Shown piece by piece: positions 1 to 5,592 of a stretch of DNA of 9,275 nt. Position 1 is the stretch's first letter. Every line of letters begins with the position of its first letter. Under the pieces are notes generated by a model that searched no databases, was not told where the DNA came from, and saw only the letters and a list, made by a program, of their open reading frames with translations. A program made the position numbers and the translations under genes. The stretch covers positions 1 to 9,275 of the forward strand of contig MGNL01000034.1 of NCBI GenBank assembly GCA_001796785.1. The letters run 5' to 3'. The DNA is from Chloroflexi bacterium RBG_16_51_16 (GTDB lineage: Bacteria > Chloroflexota > Anaerolineae > Anaerolineales > Villigracilaceae).

Positions 1-40
1 AACAAGTCCATCCGGGAGAATAGTAACAGGAGATTAGGAC

Positions 41-478
41 GTGTTCAAAACTTATTATCCAAAATCGGGTGAGATCCAACGCAAGTGGTACGTGGCGGAT
101 GCTCGCGGCCAAAATCTGGGTCGGCTCGCTGCGCGCATCGCCCATATTCTGCTGGGAAAACACAAACCGGCTTTTACCCCAGGAGTAGAGCTGGGTGATT
201 TCGTTATCGTAGTCAACGCTGAACAGGTCCAGACCACAGGGACAAAAACTTCATCCAAATTGGACACAAAATATTACTACCACCATTCGGGTTACCCCGG
301 TGGGATGAAGTCCATATCCCTGCGGGACCAGCTCACCAGCCATCCAGACCGGGTCTTGCGTGCCGCAGTCTGGGGTATGCTGCCCCATAACCGGATGGGT
401 CGTTCAGTGATCAAACGTTTGAAAGTTTACGGCGGTCCGACCCACCCCCATGGATTGCAAAAACCGGAAATTCTATAA
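41..478 (+). CDS. rplM: 50S ribosomal protein L13
   Basis: L13 is a structural protein of the large ribosomal subunit that binds 23S rRNA early in assembly. The 145-residue product has the usual length. It carries the family signatures in order: WYVADARGQNLGRLAARIA (residues 16-34), the GD-VIVVNAEQV strand (52-63), the YYHHSGYPGG loop (79-88), and the C-terminal block AVWGMLPHNRMGR (109-121) leading to LKVYGGPTHPH. The start is GTG at 41, chosen because an AGGAGA ribosome binding site lies at 28-33, seven bases upstream. The gene is followed 80 bases later by rpsI, the near-universal partner in bacteria, so the two are very probably co-transcribed from a promoter outside the window. Identity is secure. 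Confidence 0.97.
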   Translation: MFKTYYPKSGEIQRKWYVADARGQNLGRLAARIAHILLGKHKPAFTPGVELGDFVIVVNAEQVQTTGTKTSSKLDTKYYYHHSGYPGGMKSISLRDQLTSHPDRVLRAAVWGMLPHNRMGRSVIKRLKVYGGPTHPHGLQKPEIL

Positions 479-558
479 ATGAAGCCACGCTCGAGTAGCA
501 GTTATTAAGTTTTCGTTCGGAGCGATCCCGACTTAGAGATAGAAAGGTAGATGCATTA

Positions 559-954
559 ATGTCTGCACAATATTACGAAGGAATTGGACGCCGAAAAGAA
601 AGTACCGCCCGTGTGCGTCTGATGAACGGCGGCGGTAAATTCATCATCAATGAGAAGGCGGCCGCGGCTTATTTCCCCCGATTGGGTGATATGGAAGACA
701 TCCTGCGCGCGTTTTCAGCTGTGGGACAGGATTTCATGCAATATGACGTCAGTGTCCTCGTGCGGGGAGGCGGAGTGAACGGCCAGGCGGAAGCAGTCCG
801 GCTGGGGTTGTCTAGGGCTTTGGTTGCTATCAATGCCGATTGGACATCTTCACTTAGAAAGCGCGGCCTTCTCACCAGGGATGCCCGTGTTAAAGAACGG
901 AAAAAACCCGGTCTCAAGCGCGCCCGCAAGGCTCCCACCTATACCAAACGGTAG
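559..954 (+). CDS. rpsI: 30S ribosomal protein S9
   Basis: S9 belongs to the head of the small ribosomal subunit, and its C-terminal tail reaches toward the P-site tRNA. The 131-residue protein shows the family hallmarks: the YYEGIGRRKESTARVRL start (5-21), the VRGGGVNGQAEAVRLGLSRAL core (68-88) and the basic tail ending KAPTYTKR, whose terminal Lys-Arg is the conserved tRNA-contacting end. The start ATG at 559 follows an AAAGG at 543-547. An earlier ATG at 551 is in another frame and ends after two codons, its TAA overlapping the rpsI ATG. The gene is the second of the rplM-rpsI unit and is followed by a hairpin terminator. Identity is secure. Confidence 0.97.
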   Translation: MSAQYYEGIGRRKESTARVRLMNGGGKFIINEKAAAAYFPRLGDMEDILRAFSAVGQDFMQYDVSVLVRGGGVNGQAEAVRLGLSRALVAINADWTSSLRKRGLLTRDARVKERKKPGLKRARKAPTYTKR

Positions 955-1006
955 CGTGGTATCAAGTTCATATGAATTAATATTGATCGGTTAAAGATAA
1001 AATAGG

Positions 1007-1048
1007 AAACGTAATGCGAAAGTTAAAGTCGCATTACGTTTTACGTTT
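1007..1048 (+). terminator. Rho-independent terminator after rpsI
   Basis: A perfect 12-bp inverted repeat pairs AAACGTAATGCG (1007-1018) with CGCATTACGTTT (1030-1041) around an 11-base loop. The T-rich run TTTT-ACG-TTT extends to 1048. It lies 52 bases after the rpsI stop and 25 bases before mazG, so it should end the ribosomal-protein transcript. The stem has a modest GC content, so some read-through into mazG is possible. Confidence 0.75.
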
Positions 1049-1072
1049 AACTGCGAGATTGGAACAAGACTT

Positions 1073-2167
1073 ATGGATTATTCAAGAATAACAACAATCA
1101 TTCAATCGTTGGCTATTCCGCATCCTGAGCGCTTAACCTTGCTAGATGCAGAATCCCTTGCCTCTGCCCACGTACCGCCTTTTCCGATCGATTGGCCGGT
1201 AATGATCCTCGGAATTATCGATGACGAACAAAAGAATAGAATCTCAAATGTACTTAAACCGGCATATCCCTCAAATCATGTGATCTATATTATTGAAGGA
1301 TCAAAGTCCAATTCGATGGCGCTTATTGAATTGAGCCACCGAAAAAACAATTCAGCCAGCATAGATCTCTATGTGCCTGCATTGACGGAAGGTTCGTCGG
1401 TTGAAGCATTCACCGAGATTGTTGCGCACCTGCGTGCACCGGATGGCTGCCCCTGGGATCGTGAACAGACCCATGAATCACTTCGAACGCATCTTCTTGA
1501 AGAGACCTATGAAGCGTTGTCTGCCATTGATTCTGGCGATTTTGATGCCATGCGGGAGGAATTGGGTGACCTCCTGCTTCAAATTGTTTTACAGGCACAA
1601 ATCGCCTCGGAAGAAGGTCGTTTTACGATCCATCAGGTTGTGAAAGATATTTATGACAAGATCATCCGCAGGCATCCGCATGTGTTTGGAGATCTTAAAT
1701 TGAACGGCGTGGATGGAGTTCTGGCGAATTGGGAGAAATTGAAAGAAACCGAACGGGAGATTAAGAAGGAAGGCAAAGGATTATTGGATGGCGTGCCAGC
1801 CACCCTTCCTGCGCTTGCACAGGCGCAGGAATACCAGGACCGGGCTGCCCGGGTGGGCTTTGACTGGCCGGCAATCAAAGGAGTGTTGGAAAAAGTGAAT
1901 GAGGAGGTCGAAGAAATTAAACGGGCCGAAAACCCGAAGGAGGCTGCTTCTGAGATGGGCGACCTATTTTTTGTCCTGGTCAATCTGGCTCGATGGAAGA
2001 AGATGGATGCCGAATCTCTCCTGAGGCAGGCCAACGTCAGGTTCAAACGCCGCTTCGGTTATATCGAACGATCTGCCTTGGAGATGAAAAAATCTCTATC
2101 GGAGTTGACACTGCAAGAAATGGACGCTTTGTGGGAAGCAGGCAAACAATTAGAGAAAAATTCTTAG
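1073..2167 (+). CDS. mazG: MazG nucleoside triphosphate pyrophosphohydrolase
   Basis: MazG hydrolyses (d)NTPs to NMP plus pyrophosphate, acting in nucleotide-pool sanitation and lowering of (p)ppGpp-related stress signals. The 364-residue protein has two MazG helical domains. The first, about residues 115-235, opens with the diagnostic LRAPDGCPWDREQTH (120-134) and carries the Mg-binding EExxE (143-147) and ExxD (163-166). The second, about 250-345, has EEVEE (277-281) and ExxD (294-297). Residues 1-105 are not MazG. They resemble the C-terminal lobe of the tetrapyrrole (SAM-dependent) methylase domain that is fused to MazG in YabN-type proteins, with the SAM-binding N-terminal lobe missing. 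The start ATG at 1073 has only a weak ribosome binding site. The frame stays open upstream to 998, but that stretch is the rpsI terminator. The gene converges with the HEAT-repeat gene, 23 bases away. Confidence 0.93.
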   Translation: MDYSRITTIIQSLAIPHPERLTLLDAESLASAHVPPFPIDWPVMILGIIDDEQKNRISNVLKPAYPSNHVIYIIEGSKSNSMALIELSHRKNNSASIDLYVPALTEGSSVEAFTEIVAHLRAPDGCPWDREQTHESLRTHLLEETYEALSAIDSGDFDAMREELGDLLLQIVLQAQIASEEGRFTIHQVVKDIYDKIIRRHPHVFGDLKLNGVDGVLANWEKLKETEREIKKEGKGLLDGVPATLPALAQAQEYQDRAARVGFDWPAIKGVLEKVNEEVEEIKRAENPKEAASEMGDLFFVLVNLARWKKMDAESLLRQANVRFKRRFGYIERSALEMKKSLSELTLQEMDALWEAGKQLEKNS

Positions 2168-2190
2168 ATGATTAATTAAGGATTTTAGAA

Positions 2191-2484
2191 TTATTCCCTT
2201 CTCTTGCTTTTGATCCATCCACCAGGCATGGGTAAGTGGTTATTGAGAAGTACTTTCATTGCAGTTGCAGCCCTATGCCGGACAGCGATGCTTGTATCGG
2301 TCTCAAGTTTCGATAACCGCCGGAGGATGTGTTTATTTTTTGATGGGTATTTTCTCCCAAGAAAGCACAAGCCCGAGATAGCCCAACATTTTACGATTGC
2401 ACTGTGATCATCCAAGATTGCGATTAATCCGTGGTAGATCTCGTCTGCGTTATTAACAACGGTTAATAGATTGGTAAGGATCAT
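2191..2484 (-). CDS. HEAT-repeat protein, C-terminal half after the TAG
   Basis: This 97-residue frame follows the TAG by three codons and is the continuation of the same HEAT protein. It holds the helices around DDHSAIVKCWAISGLCFLGRK (residues 26-46) and TDTSIAVRHRAATAMKVLL (62-80), then the family-like tail PMPGGWIKS. The ATG at 2484 has no ribosome binding site upstream, so separate translation would need re-initiation from the terminating upstream half. It is better regarded as part of one broken or read-through gene than as a gene of its own. Confidence 0.4.
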   Translation of the reverse strand: MILTNLLTVVNNADEIYHGLIAILDDHSAIVKCWAISGLCFLGRKYPSKNKHILRRLSKLETDTSIAVRHRAATAMKVLLNNHLPMPGGWIKSKRRE

Positions 2485-2493
2485 GGCCGCATG

Positions 2494-2754
2494 CTATCGA
2501 ACCATGGGCACAGGGTCATTCAACGCCAATCGGATGATCAAATCCAGCTCTGACTGTACGTATTCAGGATGATCCCGGGTTAATTTTTCCAGTACATCCG
2601 CAGATCGGCCCCGGACGACATCATCCTTCGCTGTCATCCCCTCGATCAATTCGTTGACCAGGAAAGGATTCTCCCGGACCAAGCGAACGACTTCATTCGC
2701 CATTCCGTCTGAGCGGAGGTCACCCCCGGACAGCATCTTTGAAATGTTGCTCAA
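2494..2754 (-). CDS. HEAT-repeat protein, N-terminal half before the TAG
   Basis: This is the 86-codon part of the interrupted HEAT gene that would be translated by normal termination. It contains the N-terminal cap (GGDLRSDGMANEVVRLVRENP, residues 10-30), one full HEAT helix pair (about 35-62) and the first helix of the next, so it stops in mid-repeat after PMVR. The start used is TTG at 2754, with AAGG at 2765-2762 as a possible ribosome binding site. An ATG at 2774 would suit the family pattern better but lies out of frame by one base of a T6 run. Half a HEAT repeat at the end makes an independently folded product doubtful. Confidence 0.45.
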   Translation of the reverse strand: MSNISKMLSGGDLRSDGMANEVVRLVRENPFLVNELIEGMTAKDDVVRGRSADVLEKLTRDHPEYVQSELDLIIRLALNDPVPMVR

Positions 2755-2776
2755 AAAACCGCCTTGTCTTTCATGA

Positions 2777-2804
2777 ATGATAACACTTCGTCGCAGGCTG
2801 GCAA
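2777..2804 (-). promoter_or_regulatory. Probable promoter of the HEAT-repeat gene
   Basis: On the - strand a -35-like TTGCCA (2804-2799) is followed after 16 bases by TATCAT (2782-2777), preceded by an extended -10 TG at 2785-2784. The expected start site, near 2770, lies downstream of the ATG at 2774. That would leave the TTG at 2754 as the usable start. The call rests on sequence match only. Confidence 0.4.
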
Positions 2805-2859
2805 CTGATTACGGGTAAGTTAAATTGACGCTATTAACGATTTTTGAGAATATTCGTTT

Positions 2860-2901
2860 TTAAGAAAAGATGATGCGAGAAAAATTTACTCGCATCATCT
2901 T
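2860..2901 (-). terminator. Rho-independent terminator of the nirK unit
   Basis: A perfect 13-bp inverted repeat (AAGATGATGCGAG at 2867-2879, CTCGCATCATCTT at 2889-2901) encloses a 9-base loop. Read on the - strand, the stem is followed by a T-rich run (TTTTCTT, from 2868 down to 2862, the first two T's being stem bases). It starts 34 bases after the nirK stop, in the right orientation to end the regulator/nirK transcript and shield the HEAT gene downstream. Confidence 0.85.
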
Positions 2902-2935
2902 ATTTAATGAAGCGGATGGATTCAGGTGTTGCGGG

Positions 2936-4405
2936 TTAGTGACCGCTTCCACCTGTAGGATTACCGAAAAATATCTCGGGATTTTCCTCGCCTTCCACGA
3001 TGAGGAAGCCAGCCAAACCGCGCTGCAACCTTGAGAGCGAGTGATCGACAAGGATATATCGTCCGGGTACATCCACCTTGAACTCCACCATGGTTGCGCC
3101 ACCAGTTGGGACCAGCGTAGTTTGTACATCGGTCAGAGGTGGCGAGGTCAGTGATGCGGTTTCATAAACACGGTCAAGAATCTCGCCGATCACATGGAAA
3201 GACGACGTGAAGTTGGGTCCGCCGACACCAAAGAAGATGCGGAGGGTTTCCCCGACATTGGCTTTGAGAGGCTTCTGGTCGGTGATGGCTCCAACGGCAC
3301 CATTGAAGACGAAGTACTCAGGATCTTCGTTGAGTAATTTTTGGACATCAGGCATCTGGTGTCCCTGTTCGCCAAATGCTCCCTTTGTATACAATTCGCC
3401 TTGCATGACATAGAATTCTTGATCAACTGGGGGCAGCCCACCGTCGGGTTCTACCAGGATCAGTCCATACATGCCATTCGAGATATGGTCTGCGACCATC
3501 GGCGTGGCGCAGTGATAAACGAATAAGCCGGGATTCAATGCCTTCGCCATAAACATCGTTTCCTGTCCAGGTGGGGTTTGGGTCATAGTCGCGCCACCAC
3601 CTGGACCTGTCACGGCATGGAAATCCACCGAGTGGGTCATCGTGCTCGAAGTGCTGTTTTTCAGGTGAACATCGAGTGTATCGCCGACCCTGACTCTCAG
3701 GAATGGTCCGGGTACTTGACCGTTGAACGTCCAATACGTATAGGTTGTCCCATCCGCGAGTTGTCCGTCAACTTCTACCGTTTCAAGATTAATTCTCACT
3801 GTCGTCGGTTCGCGCACACCGATCGCTGGTGGGATGTCGGACGGATCCCGGACAATATCGCTAACCAGGGCTGCAGCTGGTTGATTAAGGATCGGCGCTG
3901 AATTTGAAGGGTCGAGCGCTGGCTGAGGAGTGGTCGGATCTGGATTGGTTGAGGAAACGATCTTCTTTGGTTCGCCACTAACCTCGAACTTGCCTGCCAT
4001 GCCCGCCTCGCGGTGCCCAGGAATGATACAGTAATAATTGAACGAACCACTGCCATCTGGTATGAAACTGAAAGTTGTGCTGTTACCAACACCGGAAACG
4101 TGTTCGGATTGAACATTAAATTCTGGGAAGCCAATGTCATGCTCGGCACCTTCACCGCTGATCAGTGTGATCTTGACGGTATCACCCACATTTGCTTTTA
4201 ATGTCGGGTTGAATTGTCCGTTGATATCCCCTCCGACTCCAATAAACACCATCTTGCCATCTTCAAGGCTTGTCTTGAGCGCATACTCAAGAATCGCATT
4301 ATTAATTTCGGATGGTCTGCCAGCTGGTGGTGCAGCACATGCAGAGATGATTATGGAGAGGACTGTGAAGTAAATTAGGACCGAATTATATCGAAAGCTT
4401 TTCAT
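2936..4405 (-). CDS. nirK: Copper nitrite reductase with fused N-terminal cupredoxin
   Basis: NirK reduces nitrite to nitric oxide in denitrification, outside the cytoplasmic membrane. The 489-residue protein starts with a lipoprotein signal (hydrophobic 9-20, lipobox I-S-A-C with Cys23). Residues 45-145 form an extra plastocyanin-like domain with blue-copper ligands His89, Cys126, His131 and Met136. A Pro-rich linker (about 150-200) leads to the two-cupredoxin NirK core. Mapped by motif, type 1 copper ligands are His258, Cys299, His307 and Met312. Type 2 ligands are His263, His298 and His455, and the catalytic pair is Asp261 and His404. All are present. The extra domain could pass electrons to the core. 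The start ATG at 4405 has a strong AGGAGG at 4416-4411, inside the preceding small gene, which overlaps nirK by 20 bases. Confidence 0.93.
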   Translation of the reverse strand: MKSFRYNSVLIYFTVLSIIISACAAPPAGRPSEINNAILEYALKTSLEDGKMVFIGVGGDINGQFNPTLKANVGDTVKITLISGEGAEHDIGFPEFNVQSEHVSGVGNSTTFSFIPDGSGSFNYYCIIPGHREAGMAGKFEVSGEPKKIVSSTNPDPTTPQPALDPSNSAPILNQPAAALVSDIVRDPSDIPPAIGVREPTTVRINLETVEVDGQLADGTTYTYWTFNGQVPGPFLRVRVGDTLDVHLKNSTSSTMTHSVDFHAVTGPGGGATMTQTPPGQETMFMAKALNPGLFVYHCATPMVADHISNGMYGLILVEPDGGLPPVDQEFYVMQGELYTKGAFGEQGHQMPDVQKLLNEDPEYFVFNGAVGAITDQKPLKANVGETLRIFFGVGGPNFTSSFHVIGEILDRVYETASLTSPPLTDVQTTLVPTGGATMVEFKVDVPGRYILVDHSLSRLQRGLAGFLIVEGEENPEIFFGNPTGGSGH

Positions 4406-4637
4406 GGAAACCTCCTGGTTGAATTGATAAATTTTCCCGGATCGTCGCCTGAATTTTCCCTAATAATAGATCTGGTGATATTTGGTAGGTGGCTGCGACA
4501 TCAGCCAGCGTGCAAAATCTGGCTAATTGACAACCAACACATGCTGTTTCGAGCGCGAAAAATACAGCCGCTGATGCGGGTGTATCATTCATTACCGTCT
4601 GAACGTATTGATCAAGCTGTGGTAACGGTTGATCCAT
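4386..4637 (-). CDS. Small DUF1858-like protein with C-x2-C-x5-C
   Basis: The 83-residue soluble protein has the layout of DUF1858 / ScdA-N-like domains: a helix, then ETACVGCQLARFCTLADVAATY (residues 30-51), then a short helix with LLLGKIQ. Cys33, Cys36 and Cys42 are clustered. Related domains are found alone or fused to iron-centre repair (RIC/ScdA) and hybrid-cluster proteins linked to nitric-oxide stress, which fits the neighbour nirK. The biochemical role is not known. The ATG at 4637 is the first possible start, since a stop lies in frame four codons upstream. Its ribosome binding site is poor, and a -10-like GATAAA at 4651-4646 suggests a nearly leaderless mRNA. The 20-base overlap with nirK points to translational coupling. 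Confidence 0.75.
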   Translation of the reverse strand: MDQPLPQLDQYVQTVMNDTPASAAVFFALETACVGCQLARFCTLADVAATYQISPDLLLGKIQATIRENLSIQPGGFHEKLSI

Positions 4638-4645
4638 GCCCTGAC

Positions 4646-4651
4646 TTTATC
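4646..4651 (-). promoter_or_regulatory. Possible -10 element for the DUF1858-nirK unit
   Basis: GATAAA on the - strand matches TATAAT at four of six positions and lies 9 to 14 bases before the ATG at 4637. No good -35 is present at the usual distance. The inverted repeat at 4667-4690 occupies that place instead, as expected for a promoter that depends on an activator bound near -40. Base match alone is weak evidence. Confidence 0.3.
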
Positions 4652-4666
4652 CCCTTCGTGCATGGA

Positions 4667-4690
4667 CTTCTTTGCGCTATCGCAAAGAAG
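4667..4690. promoter_or_regulatory. Perfect inverted repeat, candidate Crp/Fnr-type operator
   Basis: Ten-base arms CTTCTTTGCG (4667-4676) and CGCAAAGAAG (4681-4690) flank a 4-base centre. The core TTGCG-N4-CGCAA has the same geometry as the Fnr/Dnr site TTGAT-N4-ATCAA. It lies between the Crp/Fnr-family gene and the DUF1858-nirK pair. Its centre, 4678.5, is about 40 bases upstream of the start site predicted from GATAAA, the class II activator position. There is no T-run on either side, so it is not a standard terminator. An mRNA hairpin role remains possible. Confidence 0.55.
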
Positions 4691-4694
4691 CAGT

Positions 4695-4722
4695 CATAAA
4701 TATCCTATGATAATTATCCTAT
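4695..4722. repeat. Two-copy 14-bp tandem repeat
   Basis: CATAAATATCCTAT (4695-4708) is followed at once by GATAATTATCCTAT (4709-4722), matching at 12 of 14 positions. The second copy overlaps the stop codon of the Crp/Fnr gene and contains the 10-bp palindrome GATAATTATC (4709-4718). It could be a protein-binding direct repeat or chance in AT-rich sequence. Confidence 0.35.
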
Positions 4723-5414
4723 TTCTCCAATTCCTCAGCGATCACGACCAATTCATGGGGTTGAAGGATAACTACTCGTTCCCGGCCGGCTTCGACCAGC
4801 CCAAGACGCTCCCATTCTGAAAGGATACGGCTGACCGTAAAAAGAGTGGTTCCAGCCATTTCAGATAATTCCTTCCGTGTAAAACCAAGCTCGATCGTAT
4901 TATGTTCTCCTTTGATACCCATTTGAGCTGTCAATCTCAACAAAACCCGTGCGATCCTGCGTTCCACTTTTTCGGTGGCAAGCTCCCGATAACGCTCCTG
5001 CATTTCCTGAATATAGTCCGTCATCAAGTTCATTAATCCGATGGAAAGGTAGGGGCGGTCTTTGATCAATTCTTTTAAGGTCGTGCTTTTTACCGCCAGT
5101 GCGTTACAGTCCTCCAGCGCTTGAGCCGAGGCAGGGTAGGTTGCCGCTTCGCGGACAGCACCCAAAGCTCCAAACATTTGCCACGCGTTGATCGTACGTA
5201 AATTTACCTGCTGACCGGAAGGGTTGGTTTGTAGCAATTTAGCCCTTCCTGCAACGAGAATGTACGCATAATCAGCGGGATCGCCTTGAAAAAAGAAAAA
5301 GTTGCCTTCTTCAATCGATCGTTCAATGCTCCCTTGAGCGATAATTTTGAGATCCTCATCGCTTGCTTTTTCAAAGACATTCACTCGCCGTAAGTCGGCT
5401 GGATTTATCGACAT
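4719..5414 (-). CDS. Crp/Fnr-family transcriptional regulator
   Basis: This is a DNA-binding regulator with a cyclic-nucleotide-type sensor domain. The 231 residues comprise a beta-roll (about 10-120, including EEGNFFFFQGDPADYAYIL, 35-53), the dimer helix (about 125-155) and a winged helix-turn-helix (FTRKELSEMAGTTLFTVSRILSEWERLGL, 178-206). The only Cys is Cys103, so the four-Cys [4Fe-4S] site of true Fnr is absent. This fits Crp-, Dnr- or NnrR-type sensing better, but the signal cannot be read from sequence. With nirK next in the same direction, control of nitrite reduction is the likely job. Start ATG 5414 has a weak GGGAAG upstream. The gene diverges from csoR, and its own promoter lies at 5458-5486. 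Confidence 0.9.
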   Translation of the reverse strand: MSINPADLRRVNVFEKASDEDLKIIAQGSIERSIEEGNFFFFQGDPADYAYILVAGRAKLLQTNPSGQQVNLRTINAWQMFGALGAVREAATYPASAQALEDCNALAVKSTTLKELIKDRPYLSIGLMNLMTDYIQEMQERYRELATEKVERRIARVLLRLTAQMGIKGEHNTIELGFTRKELSEMAGTTLFTVSRILSEWERLGLVEAGRERVVILQPHELVVIAEELEK

Positions 5415-5457
5415 CTTAGGATTCTTCCCGTGTACTTATTCAATAAAGCAATCAACG

Positions 5458-5486
5458 ATTGTAAGCTAACTTGACAATACCTTGAA
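5458..5486 (-). promoter_or_regulatory. Probable promoter of the Crp/Fnr-family gene
   Basis: On the - strand TTCAAG (5486-5481) and TACAAT (5463-5458) are separated by 17 bases, with TACAAT matching the -10 consensus at five of six positions. The short inverted repeat CAATC-AAC-GATTG (5449-5461) overlaps the -10 and could be a repressor or autoregulation site. The element overlaps the csoR promoter on the other strand, so the two divergent units may compete for polymerase. Confidence 0.45.
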
Positions 5487-5499
5487 TGAAGGTTACCAT
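5471..5499 (+). promoter_or_regulatory. Promoter of the csoR-copA operon
   Basis: A consensus -35 TTGACA (5471-5476) is followed after 17 bases by TACCAT (5494-5499), a four-of-six -10. Transcription should begin near 5506, within the CsoR-like operator, leaving a leader of about 85 bases before csoR. Confidence 0.55.
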
Positions 5500-5503
5500 A
5501 TCG

Positions 5504-5530
5504 ATACCCTACCCATACGGGGGGGGTGAT
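5504..5530 (+). promoter_or_regulatory. Candidate CsoR operator
   Basis: The site has two C-tracts, TACCC at 5505-5509 and 5510-5514, then ATAC and a run of eight G (5519-5526) ending GGGTGAT. This is the TACCC...GGGGGT pattern of known Cu(I)-CsoR operators. It covers the expected start site of the csoR promoter, so apo-CsoR bound here would block transcription and Cu(I) would release it. Confidence 0.6.
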
Positions 5531-5592
5531 GAGCATAAATTGACCAAGAATAATGCGCATAGTCAAAAAGGTGCAATCCTAGGAGACTAATC

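Larger units (their letters stand above)
2191..2754 (-). pseudogene. HEAT-repeat protein interrupted by an in-frame TAG
   Basis: Read as one frame from the TTG at 2754 to the TAA at 2191, this is a 187-position alpha-helical repeat protein with a TAG at codon 87 (2496-2494). Before the stop the sequence runs DDVVRGRSADVLEKL, then LIIRLALNDPVPMVR. Directly after it, in the same frame, HAAMILTNLL completes the helix pair, followed by HSAIVKCWAISGLCFLGRK and TSIAVRHRAATAMKVLL. The VR-x-x-A spacing is the HEAT signature and is unbroken across the stop if one residue, for example Trp from TGG, is substituted. Such proteins are protein-binding scaffolds and no specific role can be given. The tail LPMPGGWIKSKRRE looks complete. 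This may be a recent pseudogene, a read-through gene or a base error. It is convergent with mazG. Confidence 0.7.

Noticed and set aside
1..37. Tail of an upstream gene, ending either at TAG 21-23 (...QVHPGE) or TAG 35-37 (...GRIVTGD).
   Set aside because: truA or rplQ is often found upstream of rplM, but too few residues are present to identify the gene or even choose the frame.
2168..2190. Possible shared terminator between the convergent mazG and HEAT genes.
   Set aside because: The 23-base AT-rich gap has no stem longer than four pairs.
3796..4155. Antisense and alternative frames inside nirK, up to 119 codons.
   Set aside because: They overlap the cupredoxin coding region and linker in another frame, with no protein family features or ribosome binding site.
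4667..4690. The inverted repeat read as a Rho-independent terminator for the Crp/Fnr-family gene.
   Set aside because: No T-run follows the stem on either strand, and the position and core sequence fit an operator better.
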